Below are positions 46,301 to 54,743 of a stretch of 64,000 bases of DNA, piece by piece. Positions within the stretch are counted from its first letter, which is position 1; each line of letters starts with the position of its first letter. The stretch is taken from positions 1-64,000 of the forward strand of contig JBKXSZ010000003.1 in NCBI GenBank assembly GCA_047017005.1, read 5' to 3'. This stretch comes from JBKXSZ01 sp047017005. Lineage in GTDB: Bacteria > Bacillota > Clostridia > TANB77 > CAG-508. Both the position numbers and the translations under genes were made by a program. The notes beneath the pieces are model-generated. The model did no database searches, was not told the DNA's origin, and saw nothing but the letters and a program-made list of their open reading frames with translations.

Positions 46301-46852
46301 ATTAATAGTTTACAGATGAAACAAATTACAGAAGAAATGCAAATGCAAAATGGAAAAACTTCCTACCAGGATGGACAATTTGTAAAATATGCGGGAATCA
46401 TTACAAGTGTAAAGAAAAAGTATACCAAAACTAATAAAATTATGGCATTTGTTACCGTCGAAGATTTATATGGACAAACAGAAATAATCGTATTTGAAAA
46501 TTGTTATCAAGGATGTTCTAATATTTTGTTAGAAGATAATATTATTTTAGTAGAGGGTCGATTGAGCATTCGTGAAGATGAAGATGTAAAAATAGTAGCA
46601 CGCGAAATTAAAGAATTTGGGGTAAAAAAGAAGAGCATTTTAAATATACAAATTGATAATATAGAAGAAGAACAAAAAGAAAAGTTAAGAGGAATGCTAA
46701 AGTTCTTTATGGGAGAGAGAAACAACATGCCAGTTCAAGTAATTGAAAAAGGAGAAATAAAACCTTGTGGTGCTATTTTCTGTAATGATAGGATCTTACA
46801 AGAATTCAAAGAATTAGTAGGGGAAACAAGGGTTGAAATAAAAGAAATATAG
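43376..46852 (+). CDS. dnaE: DNA polymerase III alpha subunit
   Basis: Replicative polymerase of 1158 aa. N-terminal PHP domain (VHLHVHSEYSLLDG, ITDHGAMYG), then palm with GPGRGSGAGSILAYAIGITD and PDFDVDFCYERR (catalytic aspartates), tau-binding and OB-fold regions (VKYAGIITSVKKKY). The start ATG has GGAAG upstream. All parts are intact. The 3474-base length gives a strong test for codon use: no in-frame CGG occurs. Confidence 0.97.
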   Translation: MADFVHLHVHSEYSLLDGANRIKDLPVRAKELGMKAMAITDHGAMYGVIDFYKACKKEGIKPIIGCEVYVAPRSRFDKEPNIDNKYNHLILLAKDNKGYQNLSKLVSIGFVDGYYYKPRIDLEVLEQYHEGLICCSACLAGAVNQAILAKDMQKAEETALWYKNLFREDYYLEVQNNGIKEQVLVNQKLIELSRKLDIPLVATNDAHYLKREDAYNHEVLLCIQTGKKMSDLDRMRFESDELYVKSPNEMSEYFKNIPDAIENTVKIAEKCNVEFEFGHTILPNYDVPAEFPTHYDYLKKLCDDGLKERYGENLSEEIQKRSEYEIGVIHKMGYVDYYLIVWDFIHYAKSHGIPVGPGRGSGAGSILAYAIGITDIDPMKYNLLFERFLNPERVSMPDFDVDFCYERRGEVIDYVERKYGHDHVSQIITFGTMSARMVIRDVGRALDVPYAECDKLAKMIPFEVHITIKKAMEQNRELKEIYEADPGTKKLLDIAMALEGLPRQASTHACGIVITKEPVDTYVPLYVRDGNISTQFIMTTLEELGLLKMDFLGLRTLTVIEDAKKLVKKNRGIDVEFDKDMNDPRVYKLWADGNSVGIFQFESQGMTNFMKELKPDSLEDIIAGVSLYRPGPMDQIPRYIQNKKDPEHAVYTHPALKPILNVTYGCMVYQEQVMQIVRELAGYSLGRADIVRRAMGKKKLDVMAKEREYFIHGKLDEEGNVEIPGCIRNGIDEKSANKIFDEMAEFAKYAFNKSHAAAYAVVSYRTAYLKAYYPEEFMAATLNSFLGNLDKIPGYIDECRRLHIEILKPDINKSETKFTVDKGKIRFGLGSIKNVGIAAVDSIVKERKENGDFVSFQDFCERIQSESVNKKCIESLIKAGAFDGFEQTRSTLMASFEGIIDTISESTKKNFKGQVTLFDLGGEEQDKMEEFKYTFTTLEEYSEKEMLFMEKEMLGIYITGHPLEGVREQIEQQTNINSLQMKQITEEMQMQNGKTSYQDGQFVKYAGIITSVKKKYTKTNKIMAFVTVEDLYGQTEIIVFENCYQGCSNILLEDNIILVEGRLSIREDEDVKIVAREIKEFGVKKKSILNIQIDNIEEEQKEKLRGMLKFFMGERNNMPVQVIEKGEIKPCGAIFCNDRILQEFKELVGETRVEIKEI

Positions 46853-46992
46853 TTCTTACGCAATAAAATAAATTAAATAGCTAAGAATAAAGAAAGCAAA
46901 AGGAAAATTAAAAGAAAAAGAAGAAAAACTTAGCAGATAGCAATTGGCTATTTTGTAAACAAAAGGAGAAAGAAAAATAGGAGGAAATAAAA

Positions 46993-47913
46993 TTGGAAAA
47001 TATGGTTTTTTACTATTTTGATATAGGCTCTTCTACTATAAAAATGTATGAATACAAAGGAAAAAAAGCAGAACTAATAGAAGAAAGGTCCATTCTATTT
47101 AAAGCCTTCTTTTCAGAAGAAAGTGGAGTTAGTACCAAAAACTATCTGAATTTAATGACATTTATCCGTCAGATGAAAGAAAGATATACCCTAACTATGG
47201 AAAATACGAAAATATTAGCAACAGGAATTTGGAGAATGATACCAGAAGAACAGTTAGCAACTTTAAAAGCAGATTTTCGTTCTCTGAATTTAGAATTTAA
47301 TGTTATTTCTCATGAACAAGAAAGTAGATATTTTGCAAAAGCCATGCAAGGAATTTATGATAGAAAGAAAATTGTAATGGTAAATATGGGAGGTAAAACA
47401 ACGGAGTTGGTTGCCTACGATAAGGGAAATATAGTAAACAAAAAAAACTTAGATATAGGGGTAGCAGATGTGCTAAATCATTATCCAAGAATCAATGAAT
47501 TAGAAGAAAAAGTCACAGTAGATAAAGCTATTGCATATATCAAAACGCTTCTTCCAAATGAAGCATGGGAAAAAGACTTTGATGCAGCGATTTATACAGG
47601 AGCAGAATTACGTTTTCAAAGGCTAACTCAATATCCGTTAGTTGAAAATACCATATTCAAGGATAACTTACATCCTGTCATGGTAAGTTTAGATGATTTT
47701 AAAAAGCGTAATCGAGAAATAGTTGAAGCAACAAAGATGAAAGATCTATACGAGTTAATGCCAACCAACCCTGGGTGGATGGAAGGTGCAAAAGCAGGAG
47801 TATGTCTAGCAGAAGCTGTTTTTGACTGGCTTTCTATTAAATGGATTATACCATCAGACTTAAATATGATAGATGGAGTTGTAAAGATGGAACAGAGATA
47901 CAAAAGCAAGTAG
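46993..47913 (+). CDS. Ppx/GppA-like phosphatase family protein
   Basis: A 306 aa actin-like ATPase-fold protein: YFDIGSSTIKMYEY and VNMGGKTTELVAYD correspond to phosphate-binding loops of the Ppx/GppA family; ATGIWRM is similar to the ATSAxR motif. Start is TTG 46993, eight bases after AGGAGG; the ATG three codons on is too far. It lacks the C-terminal HD domain of full Ppx. Likely polyphosphate or pppGpp hydrolase, uncertain. Confidence 0.75.
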   Translation: MENMVFYYFDIGSSTIKMYEYKGKKAELIEERSILFKAFFSEESGVSTKNYLNLMTFIRQMKERYTLTMENTKILATGIWRMIPEEQLATLKADFRSLNLEFNVISHEQESRYFAKAMQGIYDRKKIVMVNMGGKTTELVAYDKGNIVNKKNLDIGVADVLNHYPRINELEEKVTVDKAIAYIKTLLPNEAWEKDFDAAIYTGAELRFQRLTQYPLVENTIFKDNLHPVMVSLDDFKKRNREIVEATKMKDLYELMPTNPGWMEGAKAGVCLAEAVFDWLSIKWIIPSDLNMIDGVVKMEQRYKSK

Positions 47914-47931
47914 AACAAGAAATAAAAGAGA

Positions 47932-47975
47932 AAAAGAATTCGAAAAAAAAGATAAATATTCGAATTCTTTTTTTA
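47932..47975 (+). terminator. Terminator after the Ppx-like gene
   Basis: AAAGAATTCGAA and TTCGAATTCTTT with long loop, followed by T-run. Confidence 0.75.
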
Positions 47976-48001
47976 TGAAAATTCGTATATAAAAAACAAA
48001 C

Positions 48002-48061
48002 TGTGGAAAAAAAGAGGACAAAATTGCAAGAAAATATAATTTCCAAAAGTAGTTATCCACA
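48002..48061. promoter_or_regulatory. Two DnaA-box-like sites
   Basis: TTATCCACA at 48053-48061 is a perfect DnaA box; TGTGGAAAA at 48002-48010 is a one-mismatch box on the other strand. They flank an AT-rich segment in the region before the NUDIX gene. Confidence 0.45.
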
Positions 48062-48163
48062 CTTTTTTTCAAGCATTTTACAAATATGTGACATTTCCGA
48101 AAATATATTGAAAGAAAAAGATAAATCCAATATAATCTAAAACATGCCAAACAAGAGAGGAAG

Positions 48164-48625
48164 ATGAAAATGATACGAGTCAGATTAGCGGGAGTGCTTC
48201 CCATGGAAAATGGCTTTGCATTTATGCACCGAACCAATGTAAAACATCATGAGCCATCTGATTACTATACCTTTCCAGGTGGAGGCTTAGAAGAAAATGA
48301 AACATATGAAGAAGGCTGTAGAAGAGAAATAAAAGAAGAATTTGGAATCGATGTAACAGTAGGAAAATTACTATATCATATAGAAAAAGATCAAGCGGAT
48401 GAATATTTCTATTTATGCAATTATGAAAGTGGATATATGGGAACAGGAACAGGGCCAGAATTTTCAGGAAATCCTAAGTATGCCGATAGAGGAAATTACC
48501 TTCCAGAAATTATTGCAAAAGAAAATGTGAAAGATATTTTGTTATTACCACCAGAAGTAAAAGAAATGTTAGTAGAAGATATTGAAAAGGGTGTTTTTGA
48601 TTTGTATTTCAGGGAAGAGAAGTAA
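48164..48625 (+). CDS. NUDIX hydrolase
   Basis: A 153 aa nucleoside-diphosphate-linked hydrolase. The NUDIX box is intact: GGGLEENETYEEGCRREIKE followed by EFGID, matching GX5EX7REUXEEXGU with all glutamates. Substrate unknown. GAGAGG lies before the start. A second ATG two codons in is an alternative start. Monocistronic or first of a pair with the following kinase. Confidence 0.88.
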   Translation: MKMIRVRLAGVLPMENGFAFMHRTNVKHHEPSDYYTFPGGGLEENETYEEGCRREIKEEFGIDVTVGKLLYHIEKDQADEYFYLCNYESGYMGTGTGPEFSGNPKYADRGNYLPEIIAKENVKDILLLPPEVKEMLVEDIEKGVFDLYFREEK

Positions 48626-48714
48626 GAAAATACAAAATGAATAAAAAAGAATAAAAGTAAAAAGAAATGAAAACATAAGAAAAATTGAAATAAAGTAAAA
48701 GGAGCGTTCTAGGA

Positions 48715-49254
48715 ATGATAATATTAATAGGGGAAAGCGGTTCAGGAAAAACAACAATATTAAATGAATTAGAAAAAAGAGGTTTTGAAAAAGCCATTAA
48801 TCATACAACAAGAAAACCAAGGGATGGAGAAGAGACATTAAAAGAATATGAATTTGTAACAAAAGAAGAATTTGAAGAAATGTGGAAAAAAGGAAAATTA
48901 GTACAACGTGCAGAATTTAATGGAGAATACTATGGAATTTCCACAGAATCTTTAAAAGACAATGTAGCTTGTATTTTGATCGTAGATTCAATTCAAGATA
49001 TAAAAGATAGAATCTTAGAACTTGGATTAAATGGAATTAATATTCAATCTTTCTATATTCATGTTCCAGTTGACGAAAGAACAAAAAGAATGCTAAAAAG
49101 AGGAGATAATATTGAAAGTATCCAAAGAAAGATACAAATTGATAAAGAAAAATTTAAAGAAGCAAGAGAAGTTGCAGATTTTGTAATAGAGAATAACGAA
49201 ATAGAAGAAACTGTGGAAAAAATAATTACACTATCTAATTTAGTAAGTGCCTAG
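48715..49254 (+). CDS. Guanylate-kinase-like protein
   Basis: A 179 aa P-loop kinase: ILIGESGSGKTTILNELEKR, then HTTRKPRDGEETLKEYEFVT, typical of GMP kinases (TTR and YxFV elements), and GEYYGIS. It is shorter than a full Gmk (about 205 aa) and some lid residues differ, so it may be a paralogue rather than the essential Gmk. An AAAGGAGCG site precedes the ATG. Confidence 0.8.
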   Translation: MIILIGESGSGKTTILNELEKRGFEKAINHTTRKPRDGEETLKEYEFVTKEEFEEMWKKGKLVQRAEFNGEYYGISTESLKDNVACILIVDSIQDIKDRILELGLNGINIQSFYIHVPVDERTKRMLKRGDNIESIQRKIQIDKEKFKEAREVADFVIENNEIEETVEKIITLSNLVSA

Positions 49255-49277
49255 AATTGTAGGCGCTTCTTTTTTAG
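49241..49277 (+). terminator. Terminator after the kinase gene
   Basis: AAGTGCCT and AGGCGCTT arms with six T, overlapping the stop codon. Confidence 0.75.
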
Positions 49278-49336
49278 ATAAAAAGAAAAAATAGCATATA
49301 AAGTTAAACAAATAGAAAAGAAAAACATGGTAATTA

Positions 49337-49388
49337 TTGACAGGTTACATAAAGCAATGTATAATTTTAATAGGTCACAAAGTGACCT
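49337..49388 (+). promoter_or_regulatory. Consensus promoter with downstream palindrome
   Basis: TTGACA (49337-49342), 17 bases, TATAAT (49360-49365). The palindrome AGGTCAC-AAA-GTGACCT (49372-49388) covers the start point, a likely operator. GTTTTCAC / GTGAAAAC arms follow in the leader at about 49413-49439. Confidence 0.65.
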
Positions 49389-49460
49389 TAGAATGTTTCT
49401 TTGTTTTTATGGTTTTCACAAGACATGCAAGTGAAAACATCGAAAGGAGGATTGAGAACC

Positions 49461-50189
49461 ATGGGAACAATTTGAACAGCAGGTTTATGTTCGGTTATGG
49501 CTGCTTCGGCTGTGACTGGTCTGAATTATGAGATAACTATTCAGTATCAAGAGCCAATTATTAAGAATGAGAACATACTATATGAGACCAGAAATTTAGG
49601 AGTTGAAGCAGAGGAGCTTCCTACTGTAAAGCTGATAAAAGTAGAAACAGAAACACAAGAAACTAAGAACCAAAGGTTTTTAGAAGAAGTCGAAAAACAG
49701 AAAGCTTTACAGGAAAAAGAAAAGGAACGGGAAAAAGCCAGAGAGGCAGCATTCTATGCAAAGGTTGGAGATGGAAATCAACGACTAGACCAACCAAGCG
49801 GATTATCGGATGAGGTGATTTTAGCGAAATATAAAAATTATCCTTATCATCCTTTGGTTAGGAAATATGCAGAAGGGTGTTTAGCGTATTCTAAAAAGTA
49901 CCACATGAATGAGTTTATTGTGGGAGCCATTATGACAGTGGAGGCATCTGCAGATGAGAGTGCAACAAATTTAACTGGTCAATCATACCCCGACGGAAGC
50001 CAGGGATTGCAATATGATTCCGTAGAACAGTGCTTTGATGCTACTTTTGAAAATTGGAGAAAGAACTATTTCCAGGGGGGATACAGAACTTTAGATAGAT
50101 TTGTAGGCCACCATAATGAATTTCCAAAAGTTCAGCAGAAAATTAAAGATTACTATATGGCATTGGCGACAGTACCAGTAAATAACTAA
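49461..50189 (+). CDS. Secreted protein of lysozyme-like type, in-frame TGA at codon 5
   Basis: From ATG 49461 (AAAGGAGG ten bases upstream) the frame reads MGTI, TGA, then TAGLCSVMAASAVTG, a signal-peptide-like core, and continues 235 codons. Without readthrough translation could begin at ATG 49497 (MAASAVTG), which lacks a ribosome binding site. The middle is a charged helix (KEKEREKAREAA, with an in-frame CGG at 49728 read as Arg). The last 120 residues (VRKYAEGCLAYSKKY, VGAIMTVEASADESA) suggest a lysozyme-like transglycosylase fold, weakly. Codon choice is richer in G/C than neighbours, so it is probably acquired; promoter and terminator travel with it. Confidence 0.6.
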
Positions 50190-50222
50190 ACCTGTCTGAA
50201 AGGAAAGCTGCTGTAGCAGCTG

Positions 50223-50258
50223 AAAACAGTTACATGTAAATCATGTAACTGTTTTTTT
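50223..50258 (+). terminator. Terminator of the secreted-protein unit
   Basis: AACAGTTACATG and CATGTAACTGTT form a perfect 12-bp stem, followed by seven T. Confidence 0.9.
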
Positions 50259-50298
50259 CGGCGAAAATTACTATGTCTTACTAAATTTTTTCCAAATA

Positions 50299-50327
50299 TT
50301 GACTATTAAAACTAAATATGATAATAT
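50299..50327 (+). promoter_or_regulatory. Promoter of LPXTG-sortase unit
   Basis: TTGACT (50299-50304), 17 bases, TAATAT (50322-50327), 29 bases before the ATG at 50356. Confidence 0.6.
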
Positions 50328-50355
50328 TTTTTTATAAAATAAAAGGAGGAATGTT

Positions 50356-51192
50356 ATGAAAAACAAAAGAATTGTAATCACGTTATTACTAGCAATAGTA
50401 ATATTTGCAGGAATGGTAACACAATCATTTGCTGCAATTGGAGATGGAGTTTCAGCTACAGTTACATCAAATCCAGCTAATGGAGCAGAAGTAAAAGAAG
50501 GGGATGAAATTACATATACAATTACATTAAAAAATAACTCTGATAAAGTATATTACATACCAACATTAATGACACAAATACCAAGTTCAACAGAATTCGT
50601 AAGTATTTCAACAGATAATATGCCAGCAGCTCCAGAAGTTGATGAAGCTACAGGAACAATTACTTGTTTAGGAGAAAAGCTTGATGCACACGCACAACAA
50701 GTATACACATTAAAAGTAAAAGTTACACAAGCTTCAACAGGAGAAATTAATTATGCACACAGAACAGAACATGATGAAAATGCATCAGGAGCAGTAATGT
50801 TTATGTTATTTAACTCTTTAGATGAAGCAGAATTAAATGAAGTATTTGCAATAATAGAAAGTGATGAATTCAACAATGCTGCAACAAGAGATGAAGCACA
50901 AGCATTACTTGGAGAAAAAGCATACCTAGGTATAGTTACACAAAAACAATTCCATACAATTGCAAGAACAGAACAACCAACAAATCCAGTTCCAAGCACA
51001 AAACCAACGACACAAGAACCAGCTATACAAGAACCAGTTATACAAGAACCAGTTATAAAAGAAGAAAAACCAACAGTATTACCCAAAACAGGTATGGAAA
51101 TAAATTATATAGCAATTTCAATAGCATCTTTAATGATTGTTGCAGGAATAGTATTAGTATTAAAAAAGAGAAAATTTAATAGGATAAAATAA
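50356..51192 (+). CDS. LPXTG-anchored surface protein
   Basis: A 278 aa secreted protein: signal peptide (MKNKRIVITLLLAIVIFAGM to AFA), one Ig-like DUF11-type domain (residues about 35-130, VKEGDEITYTITLKNNS), a linker with near repeats QEPAIQEPVIQEPVI, then LPKTG, a hydrophobic helix and a basic tail. It is linked to peptidoglycan by sortase. The sortase gene right downstream is presumably its dedicated enzyme. AAAGGAGG precedes the ATG. Confidence 0.88.
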   Translation: MKNKRIVITLLLAIVIFAGMVTQSFAAIGDGVSATVTSNPANGAEVKEGDEITYTITLKNNSDKVYYIPTLMTQIPSSTEFVSISTDNMPAAPEVDEATGTITCLGEKLDAHAQQVYTLKVKVTQASTGEINYAHRTEHDENASGAVMFMLFNSLDEAELNEVFAIIESDEFNNAATRDEAQALLGEKAYLGIVTQKQFHTIARTEQPTNPVPSTKPTTQEPAIQEPVIQEPVIKEEKPTVLPKTGMEINYIAISIASLMIVAGIVLVLKKRKFNRIK

Positions 51193-51276
51193 CCTATTGA
51201 AAAGGACATGTTAAATACTCTTGAATGATAGATTATTTGCATGTCTTTTAAATTTATTAGGCAAAGAGGGTATACT

Positions 51277-51906
51277 ATGGCTAAAAGATATAAAGAAAGA
51301 AAATCAAATAAAAAAATAGTAATAACAATTTTAGCTATTTTACTTATAATAGTTGGAATGGTAATAATAATAAAATTCTTCTATAAAAATGAAACAAATA
51401 TACAGCAAGTAAGTAGTGGAAAAATAAATAATATAGAACCAGAGCAAGTAATAGAAAAAGAACCAATAGAAACAGGTAAACAAAATATTGATAATATAAA
51501 ACAAATAAGCGGATATAAAGTAATAGGAAGAATAAAAATAAGTAAAATTAATCTGGAAGATGTAATATTAGAAAAAACAACAGATACATCATTAAATTCA
51601 GGATTAACAAAATTGTGGGGGCCTGAAATGAATGAAATTGGGAATTTTTCAATAACAGGTCATAATTACAAAATAAGTAGAAGTCCTTTATTCAGTCAAC
51701 TTGATAAAATAGGAATAGGAGATACATTTGAATTAAAAGATTTAAAGAACAGAACAGTAACATATAAAGTATATAAAAAATTTAAATCACAGCCAGAGGA
51801 TACAACACCAATAGACCAAAATAAAGACGGAAAAAGAGAAGTAACCTTAATAACATGTACAAAAGGTGCAATAGAAAGAATAATATTTAAAGCAAGAGAA
51901 ATATAG
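51277..51906 (+). CDS. Sortase (class D/E-like)
   Basis: A 209 aa transpeptidase with an N-terminal membrane anchor (about 12-35). Catalytic triad candidates: His in ITGHNYK, Cys in TLITCTKG, Arg in ERIIFKAR. It would cut LPKTG of the upstream protein and join it to the wall. ATG 51277 is chosen over 51241 because AGAGGG lies seven bases before it and the earlier stretch overlaps a hairpin (GGACATG/CATGTC). Class is uncertain. Confidence 0.85.
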   Translation: MAKRYKERKSNKKIVITILAILLIIVGMVIIIKFFYKNETNIQQVSSGKINNIEPEQVIEKEPIETGKQNIDNIKQISGYKVIGRIKISKINLEDVILEKTTDTSLNSGLTKLWGPEMNEIGNFSITGHNYKISRSPLFSQLDKIGIGDTFELKDLKNRTVTYKVYKKFKSQPEDTTPIDQNKDGKREVTLITCTKGAIERIIFKAREI

Positions 51907-51952
51907 TATTGAAGAATATTCAAAAATCCCCCGGGTAAAATAAGGAAAAACG

Positions 51953-51982
51953 TTGACAAAACTAGAGGGGCTGTGTTAAAAT
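51953..51982 (+). promoter_or_regulatory. rplU-rpmA promoter
   Basis: TTGACA (51953-51958), 18 bases, TAAAAT (51977-51982). Confidence 0.65.
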
Positions 51983-51988
51983 AAATAA

Positions 51989-52080
51989 CTGTAATCCGCT
52001 TAGTCAGGGTACATAAATGCTATGGAACAAATAGCTACCTAAACTTAGGATTAGCGAGTATACGAAAAAGGGAGGTGCAT
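51989..52080 (+). ncRNA. L21 leader-like autoregulatory RNA
   Basis: TAATCC (about 51993) pairs with GGATTA (about 52047-52052) enclosing a conserved-looking region CGCTTAGTCAGGGTACATAA and AGCTACCTAAACTTA. Position directly before rplU fits the L21 leader of Firmicutes, thought to bind L21 for feedback. Confidence 0.55.
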
Positions 52081-52086
52081 CAGAGA

Positions 52087-52467
52087 ATGTACGCAATTAT
52101 TGAAGCATGTGGAAAACAATACAAAGTAGCACAAGGTGATGTTGTATTTTTCGAAAAATTAGATGCTGAAGAAGGAAAAAAAGTAACTTTTGATAATGTT
52201 GTTTTAGTATCAGATGATGGAAAAGTACAAGTAGGAAATCCTTATGTAAAAGGTGTTAAAGTTGAAGGAAAAGTAGTAGCTCATGGTAAAGGAAAGAAAA
52301 TAATCGTTTTCAAGTACAAAGCTAAGAAAAACTACAGAAGAAAACAAGGACACAGACAACCATATACAAAGGTTGAAATTACAGGAATCAAAACAGCTGC
52401 TAAAAAAGCTACAGCAGAAGCAAAAAAAGAAGAAGCTTCAGCTAAAAAAGAAACAGCTGAAAAATAA
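52087..52467 (+). CDS. rplU: Ribosomal protein L21
   Basis: 50S protein binding 23S rRNA. Residues 1-103 are canonical ([40 protein letters not shown]); a 24-residue Lys/Ala/Glu tail follows, longer than in most homologues. ATG 52087, with GGGAGG upstream, is preferred to GTG 52075. L27 follows without the usual ysxB/prp gene between. Confidence 0.97.
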   Translation: MYAIIEACGKQYKVAQGDVVFFEKLDAEEGKKVTFDNVVLVSDDGKVQVGNPYVKGVKVEGKVVAHGKGKKIIVFKYKAKKNYRRKQGHRQPYTKVEITGIKTAAKKATAEAKKEEASAKKETAEK

Positions 52468-52527
52468 TTTAGAATAGATTTGTAAAAGGATAGATAATTT
52501 ACAAGGTGCGAAGGGAGTGAAAGAAGA

Positions 52528-52908
52528 ATGGCTCATAAAAAAGGTCAAGGTAGTATTAAGAACGGTAGAGATAGTGAATCAAAACGTCTTGGTGTGAAAA
52601 GAGCAGATGGACAATTTGTTCTTGCTGGAAATATATTAATGAGACAAAGAGGAACGAAAATGCATCCAGGTACTAATGTAGGTATTGGAAGCGATGATAC
52701 TCTTTATGCTTTAGTAGATGGTATTGTTAAATTCGAAAGACTTGGAAGAGACAAGAAAAAAATTAGTGTTTATCCAAAAGTAGAAGAGAAAAAAGAAATA
52801 AAACCAGCTAAAAAAGAGACAAAAGCAGCAGAGGCAAAACCAGCTGCTAAGAAAACAACAACAGCAAAGAAGACAACTGCTAAAAAAGAAGTAGCAGAAG
52901 CTAAATAA
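52528..52908 (+). CDS. rpmA: Ribosomal protein L27
   Basis: 50S protein near the peptidyl-transferase centre. It begins [20 protein letters not shown], i.e. it lacks the short N-terminal extension that most Firmicutes L27 have and that Prp removes. The absence of prp between rplU and rpmA agrees. A long Lys/Ala/Thr tail (about 35 residues) follows the conserved body. Full length otherwise. Confidence 0.97.
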   Translation: MAHKKGQGSIKNGRDSESKRLGVKRADGQFVLAGNILMRQRGTKMHPGTNVGIGSDDTLYALVDGIVKFERLGRDKKKISVYPKVEEKKEIKPAKKETKAAEAKPAAKKTTTAKKTTAKKEVAEAK

Positions 52909-52916
52909 GAAGAAAA

Positions 52917-52944
52917 ATCACATCTTATTGGATGTGATTTTTTT
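52917..52944 (+). terminator. Terminator after rpmA
   Basis: AATCACATC / GATGTGATT stem with TTTTTTT. Confidence 0.85.
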
Positions 52945-53153
52945 GTTAGCTAGAATAATTTCGTTAGTTGAAAAAGAGTAATACCATAGGTGTAAAATTT
53001 GTAATAAAAATGTAACGACATGAAGTTAAGCCATTTGCAGACATTAATTAGTAGAGATAATAAAATAAATTTAAAAATACGACAAAAACACAAAAACGCT
53101 TGATTTTTCAAGCGTTTTTAGTGATTTTTTCACTCTAATTTGATATAATTAAT
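52945..53153 (+). other. Region upstream of the transposase
   Basis: No gene. Contains a strong hairpin AAAACGCTTGA / TCAAGCGTTTT (about 53094-53118) that would block read-in. The 14-mer TTAAGCCATTTGCA near 53025-53038 also occurs near 24336. Terminal inverted repeats of the IS could not be paired. Confidence 0.4.
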
Positions 53154-53189
53154 TTGGAAAAAAACTTAACAAAAGGAGTGAAAAAATCT

Positions 53190-54464
53190 ATGAATAATAT
53201 ATCACAAATTTCAATATTTGAATATAGGGAAATTGAAAATTTAGGAGATTTAGAAAGATTAAAAATATTTTTTGAAAATATAGATGATGATAAATTATGC
53301 GAAAAGCTTGAAAAAACAAGAAAGAATGGAAGAAATGATTATCCAGTAAGAACAATGTTAAATTTAATTTATGCAATGAAAATATTTGGACATAGAAGTG
53401 TAGAATCATTTAGAAGAGAATTAAGTAGAAATTCACAACTAAGAATAGCATGTGGATTAAGTGAAGGGAAATATAAATATTGTGGAGATAGAAAACATTT
53501 AGTACCACCAGCAAGAGTATTTACAGGTTTTTTCAACAAATTAAAAGATTGTAAACAAGAAATTGAAGAGATATTTGAACAATTAGTAAAATTTATGTAT
53601 GAAAATTTAGAAGGATTTGGAGAGGATTGTGCAATAGATGGGAAATATTTAGATACATATGCAAATCAATATAAAGATAATAGATGTAAAGATAATAGGG
53701 CTGAACATGATGCAACAACTTCATGTAAAACATATTACATGAAAGATGGAAGCAAGAAAAATGAGTGGCATTATGGATTTAGGGCACATATAATATGTGA
53801 TGCAAAATATGGATTACCAATAAAAAGCAAAGTAACACCAGCAAATAATTCAGAACAAACAGAATTAGATAATATGTTAAAAGAAATGGGAAACAATGAA
53901 AGAGAAAAATATAAATTAGAGAAAATGAAAAACTTAATGGGAGATGCTGGATACGATAGTGGAAAAAGAAACAAAAAGCTAAAAGAAGAATATAATATAA
54001 ACCCAATAATGGATATAAAACATATATGGGATAAAGAAGAAAAATATAAAGAAATAGAAAATCAACCAATAGCATATACTGAAGAAGGAGAAGTGTTTTA
54101 CATAGTAGATTTAGGTAATTATGAAAAGATGAAATATGTAGGATATGATAAAGAAAATAATGCTTTAAGATATACAAGGTATAATACGGGAAAGAAAATA
54201 TATAGAATACCATTAGAAACGGATTATAGAATATTTACACCAGTAGCAAGAGATAGTAAAAAATTCAAGAAGAAATATAAAATGAGGACAGAGATAGAAA
54301 GGTTAAATGGTAGAATAGATAGAGATTACATGTTTAATGATCATTTCATAAGAGGGCAAAAGAAAATGGAGCTAATGCTAAATCTAACATTTATTGTAAT
54401 GCTAACAATAGCAAAAGGACATATAAAAAATAAACAAGACAATATAGGAAGTTTAGTAGCTTAA
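53190..54464 (+). mobile_element. IS transposase (DDE, IS1182/IS5-like)
   Basis: A 424 aa transposase from ATG 53190 (an upstream start at 53154 is less likely; AAAGGAGTG lies before 53190). An N-terminal DUF772-type domain (YPVRTMLNLIYAMKIFGHRS) is followed by the DDE core: CAIDGKYLDTYA (Asp), LMGDAGYDSG (Asp), RTEIERLNGRIDRD (Glu). Intact, so the element may be active. Ends at TAA; the AAAGGG / GCCCTTT hairpin at 54494-54518 follows. Element boundaries are not defined. Confidence 0.85.
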
Positions 54465-54632
54465 ATAAAATTAAAAAAACACATAAAGTTGTAAAGGGAT
54501 TATTGCGCCCTTTTTTCTTTGGATAAAAATGCGATTTAAAATTTCAGAAGAAAAACAAGTGTAAAAATGGAAATATGAGGAAGTGAAATCGCTGAAAATG
54601 GCACAAACGAAAAAATTCAGCTAAAGGATGGA

Positions 54633-54662
54633 TTGACAAAAGAGACGATACTATAGTAAAAT
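54633..54662 (+). promoter_or_regulatory. Promoter of the small membrane protein
   Basis: TTGACA (54633-54638), 18 bases, TAAAAT (54657-54662). Confidence 0.55.
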
Positions 54663-54743
54663 AAAATATAACTTTCGCATGTATCTCCCAAAAGCATTTT
54701 AGAGAAAGACACATGGTTTGGAAAGTTCCAGGGAGGGATTTTA

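Noticed and set aside
52087..52908. Lys/Ala-rich tails of L21 and L27 as frameshift products
   Set aside because: Both tails are in the same frame as the conserved body and end at normal stops with typical spacing.
53094..53118. CRISPR-like or repeat unit near the IS
   Set aside because: It is a single hairpin AAAACGCTTGA / TCAAGCGTTTT, not a repeated array; no cas genes present.
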